This document shows positions 27,819 to 49,730 of a stretch of 64,000 bases of DNA, piece by piece. The stretch comes from Osedax fenrisi. Lineage: Eukaryota; Annelida; Polychaeta; Sabellida; Siboglinidae. Under the pieces are notes generated by a model that was not told the DNA's origin, did not search any database, and saw nothing but the letters and a program-made list of their open reading frames with translations. The first letter of the stretch is position 1; each line of letters begins with the position of its first letter. The position numbers were made by a program, and so were the translations under genes. Location: positions 32,514,101 through 32,578,100 of the forward strand of contig OZ025241.1 in assembly GCA_964019155.1 (NCBI GenBank). The letters run 5' to 3'.

Positions 27819-29624
27819 CTATATATAGTATATATAGTATATATATATAGTATATATACTGTTATATTGCTATAGTATAATGTATTATTACTATAGTAAT
27901 ACAGATTATGTTGCTCAAATATACACACTTACCTACATATACGAATTCGGCAATTCATTTGAATATATTTAAACAATCATATTTTCTATAAACACACATT
28001 GTGTATACATACATTAATACTAAATAAGAATATATTAATGTATAACTTATCATATACAGTTTTCATAACAACTAATGTATCGACAATCTATAGTGTATAT
28101 GTCATATGTCATATGTCATATGTCATATGTCATATATATCATATATATCATATTACGTGGTATAACCTATACCTCCTAAACCCTAAAGAGGTTATAGGAG
28201 GTATAGGTATAATTATAGTTAACGAATCCTCATATTAGTATACAAGTCCTCTATAGGTGATAGGACGGTTGCATTGTGAACTATAGTATACTATAGTATA
28301 TGTTATATCGTCATGCATGTATGTGTGTGTATGTGTGTGTGGGTGTGGGTGTGCGTGCGAGTGTATGTGTGTATGTATGTGTGTGCGGGTGTGTGCGGGT
28401 GTGTGCGGGTGAGGTAGGTTAGTTAATATAACGACGAGCTAGACTTATTAATTATATTACACACACACCGAGCGAGCACCTATCGTTAAAGCTCGGTAGT
28501 TGTAGGCGTGTTTTAAGTGAATTGATTGTCCGCAATATAATTGACCGTTGTGGTCTATAGCCGCGGCGGTGGTCAATTATAACAATGTGGTCTAGTTATC
28601 GCCCGTTATCGATTACATCACGTGACATTGCTGCACCACGTGTGTCCACACCTATAGTTATACGCGGCCTAGTTCACTATAACGATGACTCATTATGAAT
28701 TCATTCTATCATTATAATATATCAATATAGTTACTAATTCGGTATATACATAACTATTATGATTATCTTATTAAATGTTGATTATGAATATTTAATTTTC
28801 TCTAATTATTGTAAATATAACGATCGAGGAGATGACCCTATCGTGAACTATCGGCTGTAAACACGACCTCCTTTAGATTCAAACTAAATGCCGTAGCTTG
28901 ATTTTAGTACATTTTTTATAAAATTCTGTTATAAATATCCAATATATTTTCATTTTCTATTATCATTATGATTTTTGTCAACACATTTATTCTCTAAAAA
29001 TGTTTATATAAGGTTTATAATTAAAATAATTATATAATAATATAATAAATGTATACATTATATATATACGCACATATCATATACCCTTTTACTTATTATT
29101 ATTCGTATCTACATTTGAATATACATATTAAGTAATAACCTATATATTAATAAAGTCATAACTTAGATATTATACTTAAAAACAAACTTATAACTATATT
29201 TAAGTGTAGATTTGAGATTTAGCAATTAAATGATTACACGATGTGTATTACATAATTTGTGAATGGTTTAATAACACAAGTTCTTTACAATTTATACCGG
29301 GCATATAACGAACCTATAGGTTAAACATAATATTAATGTATAGTAAGATAAATTTATATATATATATATAATATGTGAGTTAATATCTTATCATTTATAA
29401 ATTATAATGTATTATGTATTTAGTAAATACTATTTACCTATAATATGTTATCATATTTTTATTGTATATGTTATCATAGTTTTTTATAAATCTCTAGTAA
29501 TGTTTGTGATGCCTATATTTTATGTATTTTCTTACAAAATAAATGATATTTAATCCATATCCATCACCTATAGGTTTACCTGTGAACCACACTGTAAGTT
29601 ATTAGTATATGCTAAGTTGTCGCA
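27819..29624. other. Non-coding stretch with short repeats
   Basis: Holds palindromic TATAGTATA words to 27900, five CATATGT units at 28097-28130, a hairpin at 28167-28208 (arms TATACCTCC and GGAGGTATA), a (GT)n-type block at 28319-28410, and a GC-richer patch at 28480-28680 with TCACGTGAC and CCACGTGTG. The remainder is AT-rich and I see no gene. Confidence 0.6.
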
Positions 29625-29875
29625 TGCACACATCCAGTAAAACACGGGTTCCAGCCACATCCGGGACATACGAATAGGTCTTAATATACTATAGTATAAG
29701 TATACTTAGAAGTGATCTTTAATGATCTTTAATAATAATGTATACACTATTATTGAATATCGTTAATACCATGGATGCCTTAACATGGGAGCGGCTTCGA
29801 AGCGTATTAAAGCCATATGGTTATAAGTGAAATTCCTAGATGGGATGAAAGGGTTCCACCAAAAATAACAAATAA
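29625..29875 (+). mobile_element. tRNA-derived SINE, copy 3
   Basis: B-box-like GGGTTCCAGCC near 29646, then the family body (AATAGGTCTTAA, GATGCCTTAACATGGGAGCG, GGTTATAAGTGAAA) and the 3' end TAGATGGGATGAAAGGGTTC then CACC with an AATAACAAATAA tail. A short TA/CT-rich insertion splits the middle. Confidence 0.75.
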
Positions 29876-37060
<7,185 letters not shown>

Positions 37061-37069
37061 CTTTACGTA

Positions 37070-37209
<140 letters not shown>

Positions 37210-38217
37210 CATGCATGTATAAATATATACCGATATGTATTGTTTAATTAAAGAAGCAGTCGAACCATTGTAACCGTACACCTATAGGCTGTTGTCTGTA
37301 TCATATAGTACAGCCCAGCCCAGCACTGAGAGGTCGTACACAGTCGTATACCCCTACTGGTGGCCAGCTTACTGTACTTAGGGCTACATATGACTATGAC
37401 GTAACACGGCGTAAATAACTTATCAATAATTAATCACGGCGAATACGAGCTTCAGCACCCCTAGGTCAACGTGGTGTGGTCAACGTGTGTCTACAGCGAT
37501 AGTGGAAGTGCTACACACACACGCAGATCTACCACCTATACATAGGGGCGCTGCAACAGGGGGGGGTATGCCCCACCCCCCCACTTTAACCACAACATTT
37601 ATTTTGATTGGTTGGTCCCCCATACATACACACCATCGTTCCAGCGCACCTACCTATACATAGTGGGTTGTATCTGTAGATATGCGACCCATCTGTATGC
37701 GCACATTATGTGTGTTTGCTTCATCTAAGTGACCGGATGTGATGAACGACTCCAACTAATAATTAATATAGATATACTATCGAAGTTATTTGTATACAAT
37801 ATTCTCTAATGACTTTCTAAATGATTTGATAACGATATTTACCAACAATTGAAATCCACCGATATATAGTAATGCGATTGTGGCCTAAATAGATATATTA
37901 TGTGAAATATATATATTTTTAAATACTTTTAAATACTCTTATATCAAACCCAATCTATATAGATATATAAATATTTACGCATAAATATGTAACTTATTTA
38001 TTGCTACTACATAAATAATGAATGTTATCCATCATGTGACACTGTTATATAACATAGCGGGCAAATATAGGGCATAGTACGCCGTACTAAGTAGGGTAGA
38101 GTAGGGTGTATCCAATAGTAAGGTAATAAAGAGTAGTGGGGGGTTGTATCATATTCCATAATCGGTATATTGATATAATATTATATATACGTATATACGT
38201 GTATATATATATACACG

Positions 38218-38272
<55 letters not shown>

Positions 38273-38742
38273 GTATATAATTGTTAAGTATTCCACTATG
38301 AACAGAACAGACCATCATGTATGCAACACTCACTGATTCTTTCTTTATTGGTGGGCGTAACTTAACCCCCCGTCTTTATAGGGCCTCGTAGGGGGCCTAG
38401 GGGGTTGTAGCCATCAATGAAGAGTTAAAAGAGTTATCGGGTGGTGGTGTAGGGTTGAGGGGTATCGGGAAGAGCGGGGTGCCGGTCGGGGGTAATTCAA
38501 ACTATACGGCTCTATAGAGCTCGGTGCGGCTGTATTTTATAATGATGGCACAAACTTCTGTTCGCTGCTGCACTCCGCTCTCGCGTACTGCCTGTGTACC
38601 CATGTGTTACCGCAGCAGTAGTAACGGCATGTATGTGTGTGTGTATGTGTGTGTCTACGTGTGTACGTGTGTGTGTGGGTGTAGCTTTGTTTAGTGGTGT
38701 GCACTAATGTATCATGTTATTTAGTGTAGCGAAGTACCTTAC

Positions 38743-38785
38743 TATAAGTTCCTGGATGGGATGAAATGATTCCACTAAATAAAAT

Positions 38786-38790
<5 letters not shown>
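38743..38790 (+). mobile_element. 3' tail of the tRNA-derived SINE, copy 4
   Basis: Only the last bases remain: ATAAGTTCCTGGATGGGATG, AAATGATTCCACTAAAT and an AATAACAA tail, running into (TA)n. The match to copies 1-3 is clear over about 30 bases. Confidence 0.65.
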
Positions 38791-38827
<37 letters not shown>

Positions 38828-39879
38828 ATGCTGTTGATGATGATAAGTTTATTTGTACTTGTAATAAATGTATTAAGTTAATATTATTAACCCATCGTAT
38901 ACGAATATTAACATATATTTTACATTATTTTGTGCATATGTGTGTATATATATATATATATATCATAGATTTGTATTTGGTAAACTATAAATCTATAATA
39001 TATATATAAATAAACCTAAAGAAAAAGAGAAGATATGTAGTTATGAAACATAGATTTATAGTACCCTACATGTATTGCATACCAGTACATTATCGGGACC
39101 AACTGTCGATATACATTTACATGTAGACTATATGTAGTACATGTAGTACCTCGTGATGTGTTATTACTAATCATATTACACCGATGCTTCAAAACACGTA
39201 GAATATAGTGATGTAATACTTAGAACGTTATGTAATATGTCTTACAATATCGCGGGTGTGACAGGGGTCAGAGAACAATAGAAAGTTATACATTATTTTA
39301 AATCGTATCTAAAATACTATAATTATTAAACAATAATATTGTTTATTTCTAGAGTGAATTCCATATCCACACATGGTATATCCATAACTGTAGCCATACC
39401 ACTAGTTATACATATCACATTATCTTCGGCTGGAGTCATTCAATACAAGTATACTTGTTAGGTTAGGAACAAGCGACTCTCCTCGTGTGAACACATACAC
39501 ATCATGCTAATGTACGCCTTGATAATACGCGCTCGTATACCACACATAAGTATGTGTATGCTTATGTGTGACACTGTAGGGTCAGTAATTAGAGTATATC
39601 ATATGGGATATATTATAGATTATCTATAATATAATAATAATATCTTTATAATATATATAATATAATAATAATATATTTATAATATATATATAATATAATA
39701 ATAATATCTTTATAATATATATATAATATAATATTAATATATTTATAATATATATAATATAATATATTATATGATTTTAAATAGTAAAGTATATATACTT
39801 AAATTTTGAAATAAATCCAGATTACAAGGTGTACTTTGTATACATAGTAGACATATATTTGGATATTATATATTTGTAT

Positions 39880-40230
39880 CAGGCCGGCGATTACGTGATA
39901 TAGTTATTACGTAATGAAGTGACGTCATAGCAGACAGTACGGTTACGCAATAGGGTAGTGACGTGCAGCGCGGAGAACTACCGGTAATATATAGCGGCGA
40001 ACAGCTGCCGATAGAGGGCCTCCAGTCGACCAATCAGAACACGGGGAGCCCCGATTCTTAGCCGTAACCATTACCGGCGCTTTAATTTATCGATCGTTAC
40101 GCTGAAATTATCGACGTCATAATTCATGACGTAAGCCCTACCGTGTCATTGCCGCCCTCAATGGGGTAGTCTATAGTTTACCACTCGGGGCACACACGCT
40201 CCACGGGATTACTTATGGGTTCGGGGTATA
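39880..40230. promoter_or_regulatory. Cluster of TTACGTAA, TGACGTCA and CCAAT-like sites
   Basis: Within 250 bases: TTACGTGA (39891), TTACGTAA (39907), TGACGTCA (39920), TTACGCAA (39943), GACGTCAT and ATGACGTAA (40112-40135), and CCAATCAG (40031). These are CREB/ATF- and C/EBP-type sites. The stretch is GC-richer than its surroundings and could be a promoter or enhancer of an unseen gene. Confidence 0.35.
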
Positions 40231-40372
40231 TATATATATTGTATATATTGTATATATAAGTGTGTAATAATGTAAGTACAATTACTTTTTATTTTAATTT
40301 TTGGTTTTAGGGATCGCTTGTACCGGAGAAATCAGCCGTACAATTTGTATATTATATATATATATATATATG

Positions 40373-40417
<45 letters not shown>

Positions 40418-41544
40418 GTGTGTGTGTGTGTGTGCATATACGCTGCATACCGAGTATGTATACTACTATATAATAAGTAAGTTCTACATAATTTGTAGGG
40501 ATACTTTTAATTAGTTATAATGTATAATTTAAACTATATATTCTGTCAGTTGTACACATGCATATACATGTTTAAACGGGGTTTCGCTATACGACGAGCA
40601 CATGTCAACGATAAATTAAGATTCCTGAATACGGCGAGATTAAAGGTGGGCTACGACGTTAATTCTGCTAATTAAGATAGCGCCGGAGAGTGTGTGCGGT
40701 GAGTGGTGTGCGGTGAGTGGTATGTGTGCGGTGTGTGTGCGGTGTGTGCGGTATGTGTGTGAGGGAGGAGTGTGCGGAAATGTATGTGTGTGTGTTGGGC
40801 GGGAGTATGTTCATATACATCATAAGTATAATACACGTATGGGGTTCACGGTGTGCGTGTGTGTGTGTGTGTGTGCGTGTGTGTGTGCGTTTGATAGTGA
40901 GTGTACGCTTGTGTGCGGTATTTTAATTAACTCGCCACTATTTCTACATATCGCAAATGTTATAATATATATATATATATATATATTTATTATATATGAA
41001 TGATATATATTTAATGATGCTGTATGACGTAATAACTGATATCTCTCTAGTTATATTACGTAATTAGTTATAGTGTACTATGGTCCACTATAATGTATTG
41101 TTATTCTATATATTTGTGTTGTATTGTATATCACAGTTACATATATAACACACCGCGTGTACTGCATATGAATGTATAGGGTTACCTTATTGGTTGTTAT
41201 ATTGTTATGTTATCAAGGACTTTGACACTGTCCTTGATACTATGTTATTTCTAGTGTTTGTGATATATTTTAATATTGAAAAAATACAAACCGATTAAAT
41301 AATATATGAGTTAGTTATTATCCATATTTTATTGGGGGTTAACGGCATACTATATATTATACTCTACTCCATACCGTGGTATTGAGTTTACTCATAGCCC
41401 TTAACCCCACTAATTAAACCAAAGTTAACCTTCATTTAATAATTTAGAAATCAAATTATAATCAAGTGCACTTGTACTTGGATTTACATTTCTCTCTAAT
41501 GACTTATTTCTGATTTAAAAAATACTAGCACATATTCATATTCA

Positions 41545-41597
<53 letters not shown>

Positions 41598-43273
41598 TTA
41601 TTTAGTTTAGTTATACTTAGTTTTTTTTTGTGGCTGCATTACTTCCCAAAGTGAACCTTTATCAATTGAATCGTTTACTAATAATTGAGCGATAGATTTA
41701 AATCGAAGAACATAGTAAATATAAAAATAACCTATCGTTTATCCGTTGAGTATATTACTCGATCCCTTTAGCACGAGCAAATATTAGACTACCTTAATTA
41801 AATTATATCAAATTAATAAAATATAATTTAAATATCATACATAGTTATAGTTTATAAAAAAAGAATAAAATATAATTATTAATATAGACTATAAAAAAAG
41901 AATAAAATACAACTATTAATATAGATTATAAAATAAAATAAAAAAATCATATAATCCACGTGAAAATAAGTGTATTATCAAGATAGAAATGTGAATAGCG
42001 AGGTAATACGGGTGAAGTCGGGCCCCAGACGCCTAGTATATATATATAAAAAAGCTTTAATAGATCAGAATATTATTTAATTTTATTTTTTCATTATATG
42101 AGCGTTCATGTTTAAATTGGAAAGTTGATAACAACCTACAATGTAGGTAGGTCCTACATGTTTATAATATAGCGTGTAAGCTATAGCGAGGAGTTACACA
42201 ATGTATATAACTAATATGTCCGTGACGGACACTGTCCGAGGTGTTTGTTTACTTGTGTATTGTTCACTACCGTCTGGTATTGTTATCTTCTAATTATTCC
42301 CGACCATTCTAATACGGTACACTCTCTATATATCAGACTATATAATTAAGAAAACCCGCTAACTCAGACTTTTACTCAGAAAATCGATATTTCAGACACA
42401 TTTCTTCTGTACCTCGAATGCTAAGCTATCGAGTGGTTACTGTTACATGGAATAATGTAACGTCGATGTATCTGATTCCTGACACATCACTAACACACAC
42501 ATCATAGCAACGTTCACATCTTAGTAGATCCTATGGGGTACGTTAACACACGTCTATATACATTACTCATGCTTTATGGTTTACTCGCTAGGGCTAGTCA
42601 TTTACCTGGCCGTCGACAGCTGAACCACAAGACCACCTGCACGGAAGATAGAACTACCCGCACGATATATTACATACACACACACACACAATAGAGCCCC
42701 GTACACACGGGGGATTGACTACACGAGGGATACTGATGTGTACGTATGGAGATAACTCATAATGCTTTATATGATGTATGTTGTACTACTTGTATATGTG
42801 TATGAGTTGTTTATTTTACTATATATACATATATATATATATATATTAATATATAACTATAAATCTAGTTAAGTTCTCCGTTAAATAGCCGACTTCACCG
42901 ACTTGCCGACACAAGCAATACCACGTGATCACTGACACTATAGCTACACATGTAGTATTAACACGGGGGAGCTTCCCTGTATCACCGCGGTATTAAGATG
43001 CATGCGAAAAGCTGTTCCATCTCCGTGCCGAGTACCGGATGTAAACACACCGGATGTAAAGACACACACACACACACACGCGCGCACACACGCACACACA
43101 GAACGTAAACACACACCGCGCTTCGATACATCATCATCATAACAAGCCGCTGTAGTTAATCATACCACCTAGTTAACACCTTCGCGTCTGAATCGCTAGG
43201 TTTAATGTAGCTGAAGGTACACATTGTATACCTGTATTGAGTACCTTTGTGAACCTTACGTAACTATATTACA

Positions 43274-44417
43274 TAATAGCGAGGACATAATGCCCTCGGT
43301 AATAGCGAGGACATAATGCCCTCGGTAATAGCGAGGAAATAATGCCCTCGGTAATAGCGAGGACATAATGCCCTCGGTAATAGCGAGGACATAATGCCCT
43401 CTGCAATAGCGAGGAAATAATGCCCTCTGTAATAGAAAGGACATAATGCCCTCCGTAATAGTAAGGACATAATGCCCTCTGTAATAGCGAGGACATAATG
43501 CCCTCGGTAATAGCGAGGACATAATGCCCTCAGTAATAGCGAGGACATAATGCCCTCGATAATAGCGAGGACATAATGCCCTCTGCAATAGCGAGGAAAT
43601 AATGCCCTCGGTAATAGCGAGGACATAATGCCCTCGGTAATAGCGAGGACATAATGCCCTCGGTAATAGCGAGGACATAATGCCCTCGGTAATAGCGAGG
43701 AAATAATGCCCTCGGTAATAGCGAGGACATAATGCCCTCGGTAATAGCGAGGACATAATGCCCTCTGCAATAGCGAGGAAATAATGCCCTCTGTAATAGA
43801 AAGGACATAATGCCCTCCGTAATAGTAAGGACATAATGCCCTCTGTAATAGCGAGGACATAATGCCCTCGGTAATAGCGAGGACATAATGCCCTCAGTAA
43901 TAGCGAGGACATAATGCCCTCGATAATAGCGAGGACATAATGCCCTCTGCAATAGCGAGGAAATAATGCCCTCGGTAATAGCGAGGACATAATGCCCTCG
44001 GTAATAGCGAGGACATAATGCCCTCGGTAATAGCGAGGACATAATGCCCTCGGTAATAGCGAGGACATAATGCCCTCGGTAATAGCGAGGACATAATGCC
44101 CTCCGTAATAGCGAGGACATAATGCCCTCGGTAATAGCGAGGACATAATGCCCTCGGTAATAGCGAGGACATAATGCCCTCGGTAATAGCGAGGACATAA
44201 TGCCCTCCGTAATAGCGAGGACATAATGCCCTCGGTAATAGCGAGGACATAATGCCCTCGATAATAGCGAGGACATAATGCCCTCTGCAATAGCGAGGAA
44301 ATAATGCCCTCGGTAATAGCGAGGACATAATGCCCTCTGCAATAGCGAGGACATAATGCCCTCGGTAATAGCGAGGACATGATGCCCTCGGTAATAGTGA
44401 GGACATAATGTCCTAGT
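43274..44417 (-). repeat. 26-bp satellite, 44 copies in perfect register
   Basis: The plus-strand unit is TAATAGCGAGGACATAATG then CCCTCGG. First and last units lie exactly 43 periods apart, with no net length change. Each unit carries a 17-bp near-palindrome GAGGACATAATGCCCTC. A distinctive block (CTGCAATAGCGAGGAAAT, TAGAAAGGAC, TAGTAAGGAC) recurs 364 bases (14 units) later, near 43401 and 43765. Because 26 is not a multiple of three and no unit has a minus-strand stop, all three minus frames stay open (up to 374 codons, repeating SSLLPRALCPRYYRGHYVLA). I treat this as a by-product of the repeat, not a gene. Confidence 0.93.
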
Positions 44418-44557
44418 ACATACCTTTACGATAACATGGAATAACTCCTGTCTCGCGAGTATTGATTATAGGGGACACGGGGATCGTATATCAATGTAAT
44501 TATACACATAGTTGCTACACTTTTTTATCTTACAATTTGTATCCATATAAGGATATA

Positions 44558-44589
<32 letters not shown>

Positions 44590-44632
44590 TTACTAATAAA
44601 ACTATATACGGTTTTATAGTATATTGGTAAAT

Positions 44633-44679
<47 letters not shown>

Positions 44680-44803
44680 TATAATATATATTATTATATA
44701 TATATAAATATATACATGATTTGCAGGAATATTATAGTTTATAAATAAGTTCACTCTATTAATCAGCCGATATTCAATTATACGGACGATAATTAGCAGA
44801 TAC

Positions 44804-44835
<32 letters not shown>

Positions 44836-45836
44836 ATGTATATATAAATAAATATATATATATTACTATAGGAAATATATATATTGAGAATATAAAGACA
44901 AGACTGCGGAAGTTATTGTATTAGATTAGAGTATAGAAGTATAATGTAGGTATATGTATCACATACATAAACTCAGTGTAATGTATTCATAGTATTACCG
45001 ATACATTACAGGTAACAGTATAAGTAACCTATACGTAGTTATAACTTATAACCTATAGATAACTTATATTTAATAATATTTTATTTTTTATTTAGATTAA
45101 TTTTTTTAATTAGACTAATTTTTAATTGTGCAGTATCATGAATTAAATTGTATATATAATATATATATATATATATATATGTTATTTCACATTGTAAATA
45201 TACGGGTAGACAAAGTATACGTAATCAACCCGTATGCTATACACATGTATGATTAAGTACGTACGAGGAAATAGGTATTCTAAACTAGGTGTGATATATT
45301 AATATGATACCGACATTTTGTTTACAAACAGATACTAATGACACGTGATTAGCTGAAGTGAGGCTGGGGTACGAGGTGATGTTAGTATTGTAACGAAGTG
45401 GGAGGATGATTGATAGACGTATCTATCAATCACGTGACTAATAAAGTGGGTATTAATATTAATAAAGGGAGAGTAGGGAGTTGTTGATGTAAATAAAGTA
45501 TGAATAGAATACACCGAACACAAGAACGGCATGAGGGAAGAGTTGTGCCTATAGTCACTTAGTATAACTGGGGGGACTGTGATAGGAGAGGATTGTTCAG
45601 GGGCATCATTGGCTACCTATATCACGTGTATCTACAGACTCGCGTGACATTTTTATAGTTATAAGTACGTGCAGATAGTTAACTATATATATAGTATACT
45701 ATAGTATATATATATAGTATATATAGATGTGTGATATAGTTGCAATTAAGATTTTCATTACTATATACTGGATGGATGTTTGCATGTCTCATGTTGCGAG
45801 AACAATACATGTGTATACAGTGTGTATATATATATG

Positions 45837-45882
<46 letters not shown>

Positions 45883-47132
45883 CTATAGTATACATACATA
45901 GTATATATATACATAGCTTTGTATACGAATACCTTCATTCTAATGATACCCTGTAGGGTAGGGTAGCATGGAGTTATGGAGTTATGGCAATTAAATAGGT
46001 GTACATGCGTCTATAGTAAATACATAACTATTGGCAGATAGCCTCCATAAGCAAATGATAATGATGGGAGAGGGGAGAATAACAATAAGATATGTATGAT
46101 AAATAAAGTTAGGAGGAGAGATATTATACCTGGGATGAATATAAATGTATAATCTATCGAATACACATAGGATTCAGTAGAAAAGGTCAACTGATGGGTA
46201 GATAAATGTGAGTGATAATGATGGGGTGGATATTAAAGAGAATGTTTCTATAGGGAGAATATAGGGAAGGTAATGGGGAGGTTGTTAAATATGAAGATAT
46301 TGACGATGGTATTGTGAATGAAGATATGTAGCATTAATACTATTGTTATTAGTATTATTATCTAATGACTAGTATTACTAAATTACGTGTATATACGTTG
46401 GAATACTATTGTCTATAGCCTATATATAGCCCCAGTGTCTATAGATAATAGTACCACGTGGTTGTCTAAATATGACATGCGTATAAATAACATTCACACG
46501 TGTATAATGCTACCCACATTAAGTTTTACGTTAGAGACTAATAACTGCGATAGGATTACACAGCGACATGCTAGTTAATACAACCGGCTAGTTAATACAA
46601 CCGGCTAGTTAATACACGGGTTAATACACGGGTTAATACACGCGCATGCCCGGAATCACTAGTAATGTCGGTGTCGGTGTCGGTGTGTGTTAATTTCGGG
46701 CCGTCAATCAACGCAAACCGGAAGTAACGATCGATAGCGCTTCCTGTTCCGGTGAGAACCCTAAACGCACAGACCCCAGCTACGTGTGTGGGGGTGTTGG
46801 TCAACGCGGACATCAATTGTTATGTAATACCCAGGTTGTTAATAATGCATAGGCGTTAGTGATTGTCGGTTAATAATGCTGACGTCACCGGCATCCATTA
46901 TACAATTAATACATGCCTTTATAACGTTAATATGCACATGTACCTGGTACTATATTAATAATGTTATGTATAAATATATATATATATATATATATACGTA
47001 TAGGTATCTATGGATAGAGATTGCAAGACAATATATCCGACATGCGAAACTATTATTACGTGATCTCGATAATATATTCTATTTGACACGTGACATTACA
47101 TAACATATATTACATAACATATATAATATAAC

Positions 47133-47166
<34 letters not shown>

Positions 47167-47508
47167 AAATATTCACCTTTCTACATTATGATATATTTCC
47201 ATACATACATAAAAGTATCCTATTCCATTTGCACTATAGTATATAAATACCACTATTTAAAGTAAATAATAGAAATGAAATTCAATAGTATAATCACTAT
47301 ATATATATATTATAATTACTATATACAATGCCTAATAATGGTAATATTATATATTATTGTCATATAGAATTTCATTGTATATGTGCTATAGTAAAATATT
47401 TTGTGTATATGTATACATATTTTTAATTATATTATATTGAAGGTGTACTATTACTTTATAGATATTATCTAATAATTTGATATTAAATAACTATAGTTAT
47501 AATTACAC

Positions 47509-47589
<81 letters not shown>

Positions 47590-47601
47590 TATAAATATAT
47601 C
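44418..47601. other. Non-coding AT-rich region
   Basis: (TA)n at 44565-44590, 44641-44676, 45836-45884 and 47514-47594; 17-bp and 12-bp tandem repeats at 46570-46645 (TAGTTAATACAACCGGC, CGGGTTAATACA); GTCGGT units at 46668-46686. Several isolated CACGTG words (45341, 45432, 45624, 46455, 47088). I see no gene. Confidence 0.6.
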
Positions 47602-48260
47602 TGTCCCACATAACAAAACTATTAAACTATCAACATCATTCACTACTACTTATTCGTCATTCAGTATCAATATCCACCGCTACTATTATAGCTTCTGCTT
47701 ACATCCTACCTCTATTCAACTACTGCAATTTTATCCTTTACAACATCCCCTCATCGTATATTACTAAACTCCAAATTCTTCAAAATTATATAGCTAGGTG
47801 TATATTCAACATACCAAAATACTCCCATACTCATATATCTCCATTCCTATAGGACTATAGTTAAACTCCACTGGCTACCTGTACGGTGTACGCCATATAA
47901 TCCTATATAAAACTATACTACTGGCTCATAAAGCAATCCACCATGACTCTCCTGACTACCTAGCATCCCTACTCAACATTAAATGACCAACTAGTACCAC
48001 TACACGCTCCACCAATACGTTTCTACTTCAATTCCCTCCTAAACACAACTTAGATTCAACCAACATTCGCGCATGGGCTATATCCATCCCATACTCTTGG
48101 AACAATCTCCCTACATCCATCCGTATTACACCATCAACTCCAAACTTCAAGAAACTATTGAAAACCCACTTATTTAATATGAAACATTAACTTCGAATAT
48201 GGACGGCCGATTGCTTTATAAGTACAGTTTGCAGTCCGAAAACCGAAAACTGTATGTATG

Positions 48261-48306
<46 letters not shown>

Positions 48307-48736
48307 TATATATACTTATATATTATGTATACAGTTCTTACCATCTTTCTAGATATTCTTTTTTTTATGTTTTATTCAGTTTTATTCAGTTTTACTTCAT
48401 TTTACTTCATTTTTTTCTTCTTTTATACTAATACATCTATATTTTTGTTTAGTGTATTATTTTATAGTACTTATTATTTATTTTAGTTATTTATTTATAA
48501 ATAATTAAATGATGATTACATAATTTTATGGCAAGTTCAAACAATTTATATTATTTTTCTATTTTATTCATTGTATTGTATCTATGTAAACAGGAATTCA
48601 TCTAATATTTTATAATATTTTATTTATTTAGTTTTTTTTTGAACTTGCTTTAACATTAAGGGTAATTGTCTCGATAAGCTTTAGCTTCTACAAAAACCCT
48701 GGTGCAAACCTAAATCTGATAATAATAATAATATAT
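47602..48736 (+). pseudogene. L2/CR1-type LINE, truncated: RT C-terminus and 3' UTR
   Basis: Frames joined across a frameshift read FNYCNFILYNIPSSYITKLQ, ARCIFNIPKYSHTHISPFL, LHWLPV, then LYKTILLAHKAIHHDSPDYL, AWAISIPYSWNNLPTSIRI, and FKKLLKTHLFN with a stop near 48190. D-Y-C-N-S, L-H-W-L-P-V, H-D-S-P-D-Y-L and S-W-N-x-L-P are hallmarks of the RT C-terminus in L2/CR1-like elements. At least two in-frame stops and one frameshift make it inactive. A T-rich 3' UTR interrupted by (GTAT)n/(TA)n ends TGATAATAATAATA. Confidence 0.85.
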
Positions 48737-48943
48737 ATATGATGAGAGAAATACAAACATACTGATATTTTCAATACTATAGATAGTCACGAATACTGAA
48801 TACTTATTGAAAAAACTATGCATTTAAAATATTAATTGTAATCTTAATATTAATAAAGTAATCTACTTAAATACGGGAGAATGATATATGATAAATAACC
48901 GTAAAACCACAATAATAATATATAAATAAATATATATATTGAT

Positions 48944-48983
<40 letters not shown>

Positions 48984-49683
48984 AGTTAACATACCAGATA
49001 AGATTTAATTACACACATTTAATATGATAAGATTTCGTAAATAAATAGTTAACAAATGTTAGCGGTACACCACCACCAGTGGCAGCACCTGTTACATTGA
49101 AACACTATACTACACACAACACCACTGCTACTGCTGAGTGTTTACGTATTTACTAGGTATGGCTGCATTTGTATCACCTGCATTTGTTGATTATTTAGTA
49201 TTCTCACTAATATATCATATGAATATAATTAAACAAACTTTCCAAATATAATTTGTATATATATATATATATATATTAAATATCTCTTACGAACACCATC
49301 GTAACATAATAACAATAATAATATAGTTGTTTATTCACATGCTACATGCTAACACCCCGAGAGTTACGTTTCAACTGTAACCTACACACGCACACGCACA
49401 CACAAACACGCACACACACACGCACACATACACACACAGGCACTGATACAGCAGTAGTGTTAGACATGCTACAAGGCTCCCGTGTGGCGGTACGACTGTG
49501 GTGGGGATACACGTTATCCAGCTGTAGACCTAACGCGGCAAAACGGCGTACATGCGTAGGTAGGGCTGAGAGAGAGAGAGGGGGGAGCTGATTCACACGA
49601 TGTACAGTTGTAGTGCAGGGTGTCTCTACTCTCATACAGTGTAACTGATATGTAATGAACAACTCGGTGCTAGTGGCCTATAA

Positions 49684-49730
<47 letters not shown>

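Noticed and set aside
42600..42660. Minus-strand mini-exon VVLWFSCRRP between GTGCAG and GTAAAT
   Set aside because: Only 31 bases, with no partner exon; consistent with chance splice-like words.
43256..44406. 374-codon minus-strand frame repeating SSLLPRALCPRYYRGHYVLA
   Set aside because: All three minus frames are open merely because no unit contains a stop; no start context, splice sites or non-repeat domain support a gene.
43274..44417. Resemblance of the palindromic 26-bp units to a CRISPR array
   Set aside because: Spacers are nine bases and nearly identical, and the genome is eukaryotic; it is a satellite.
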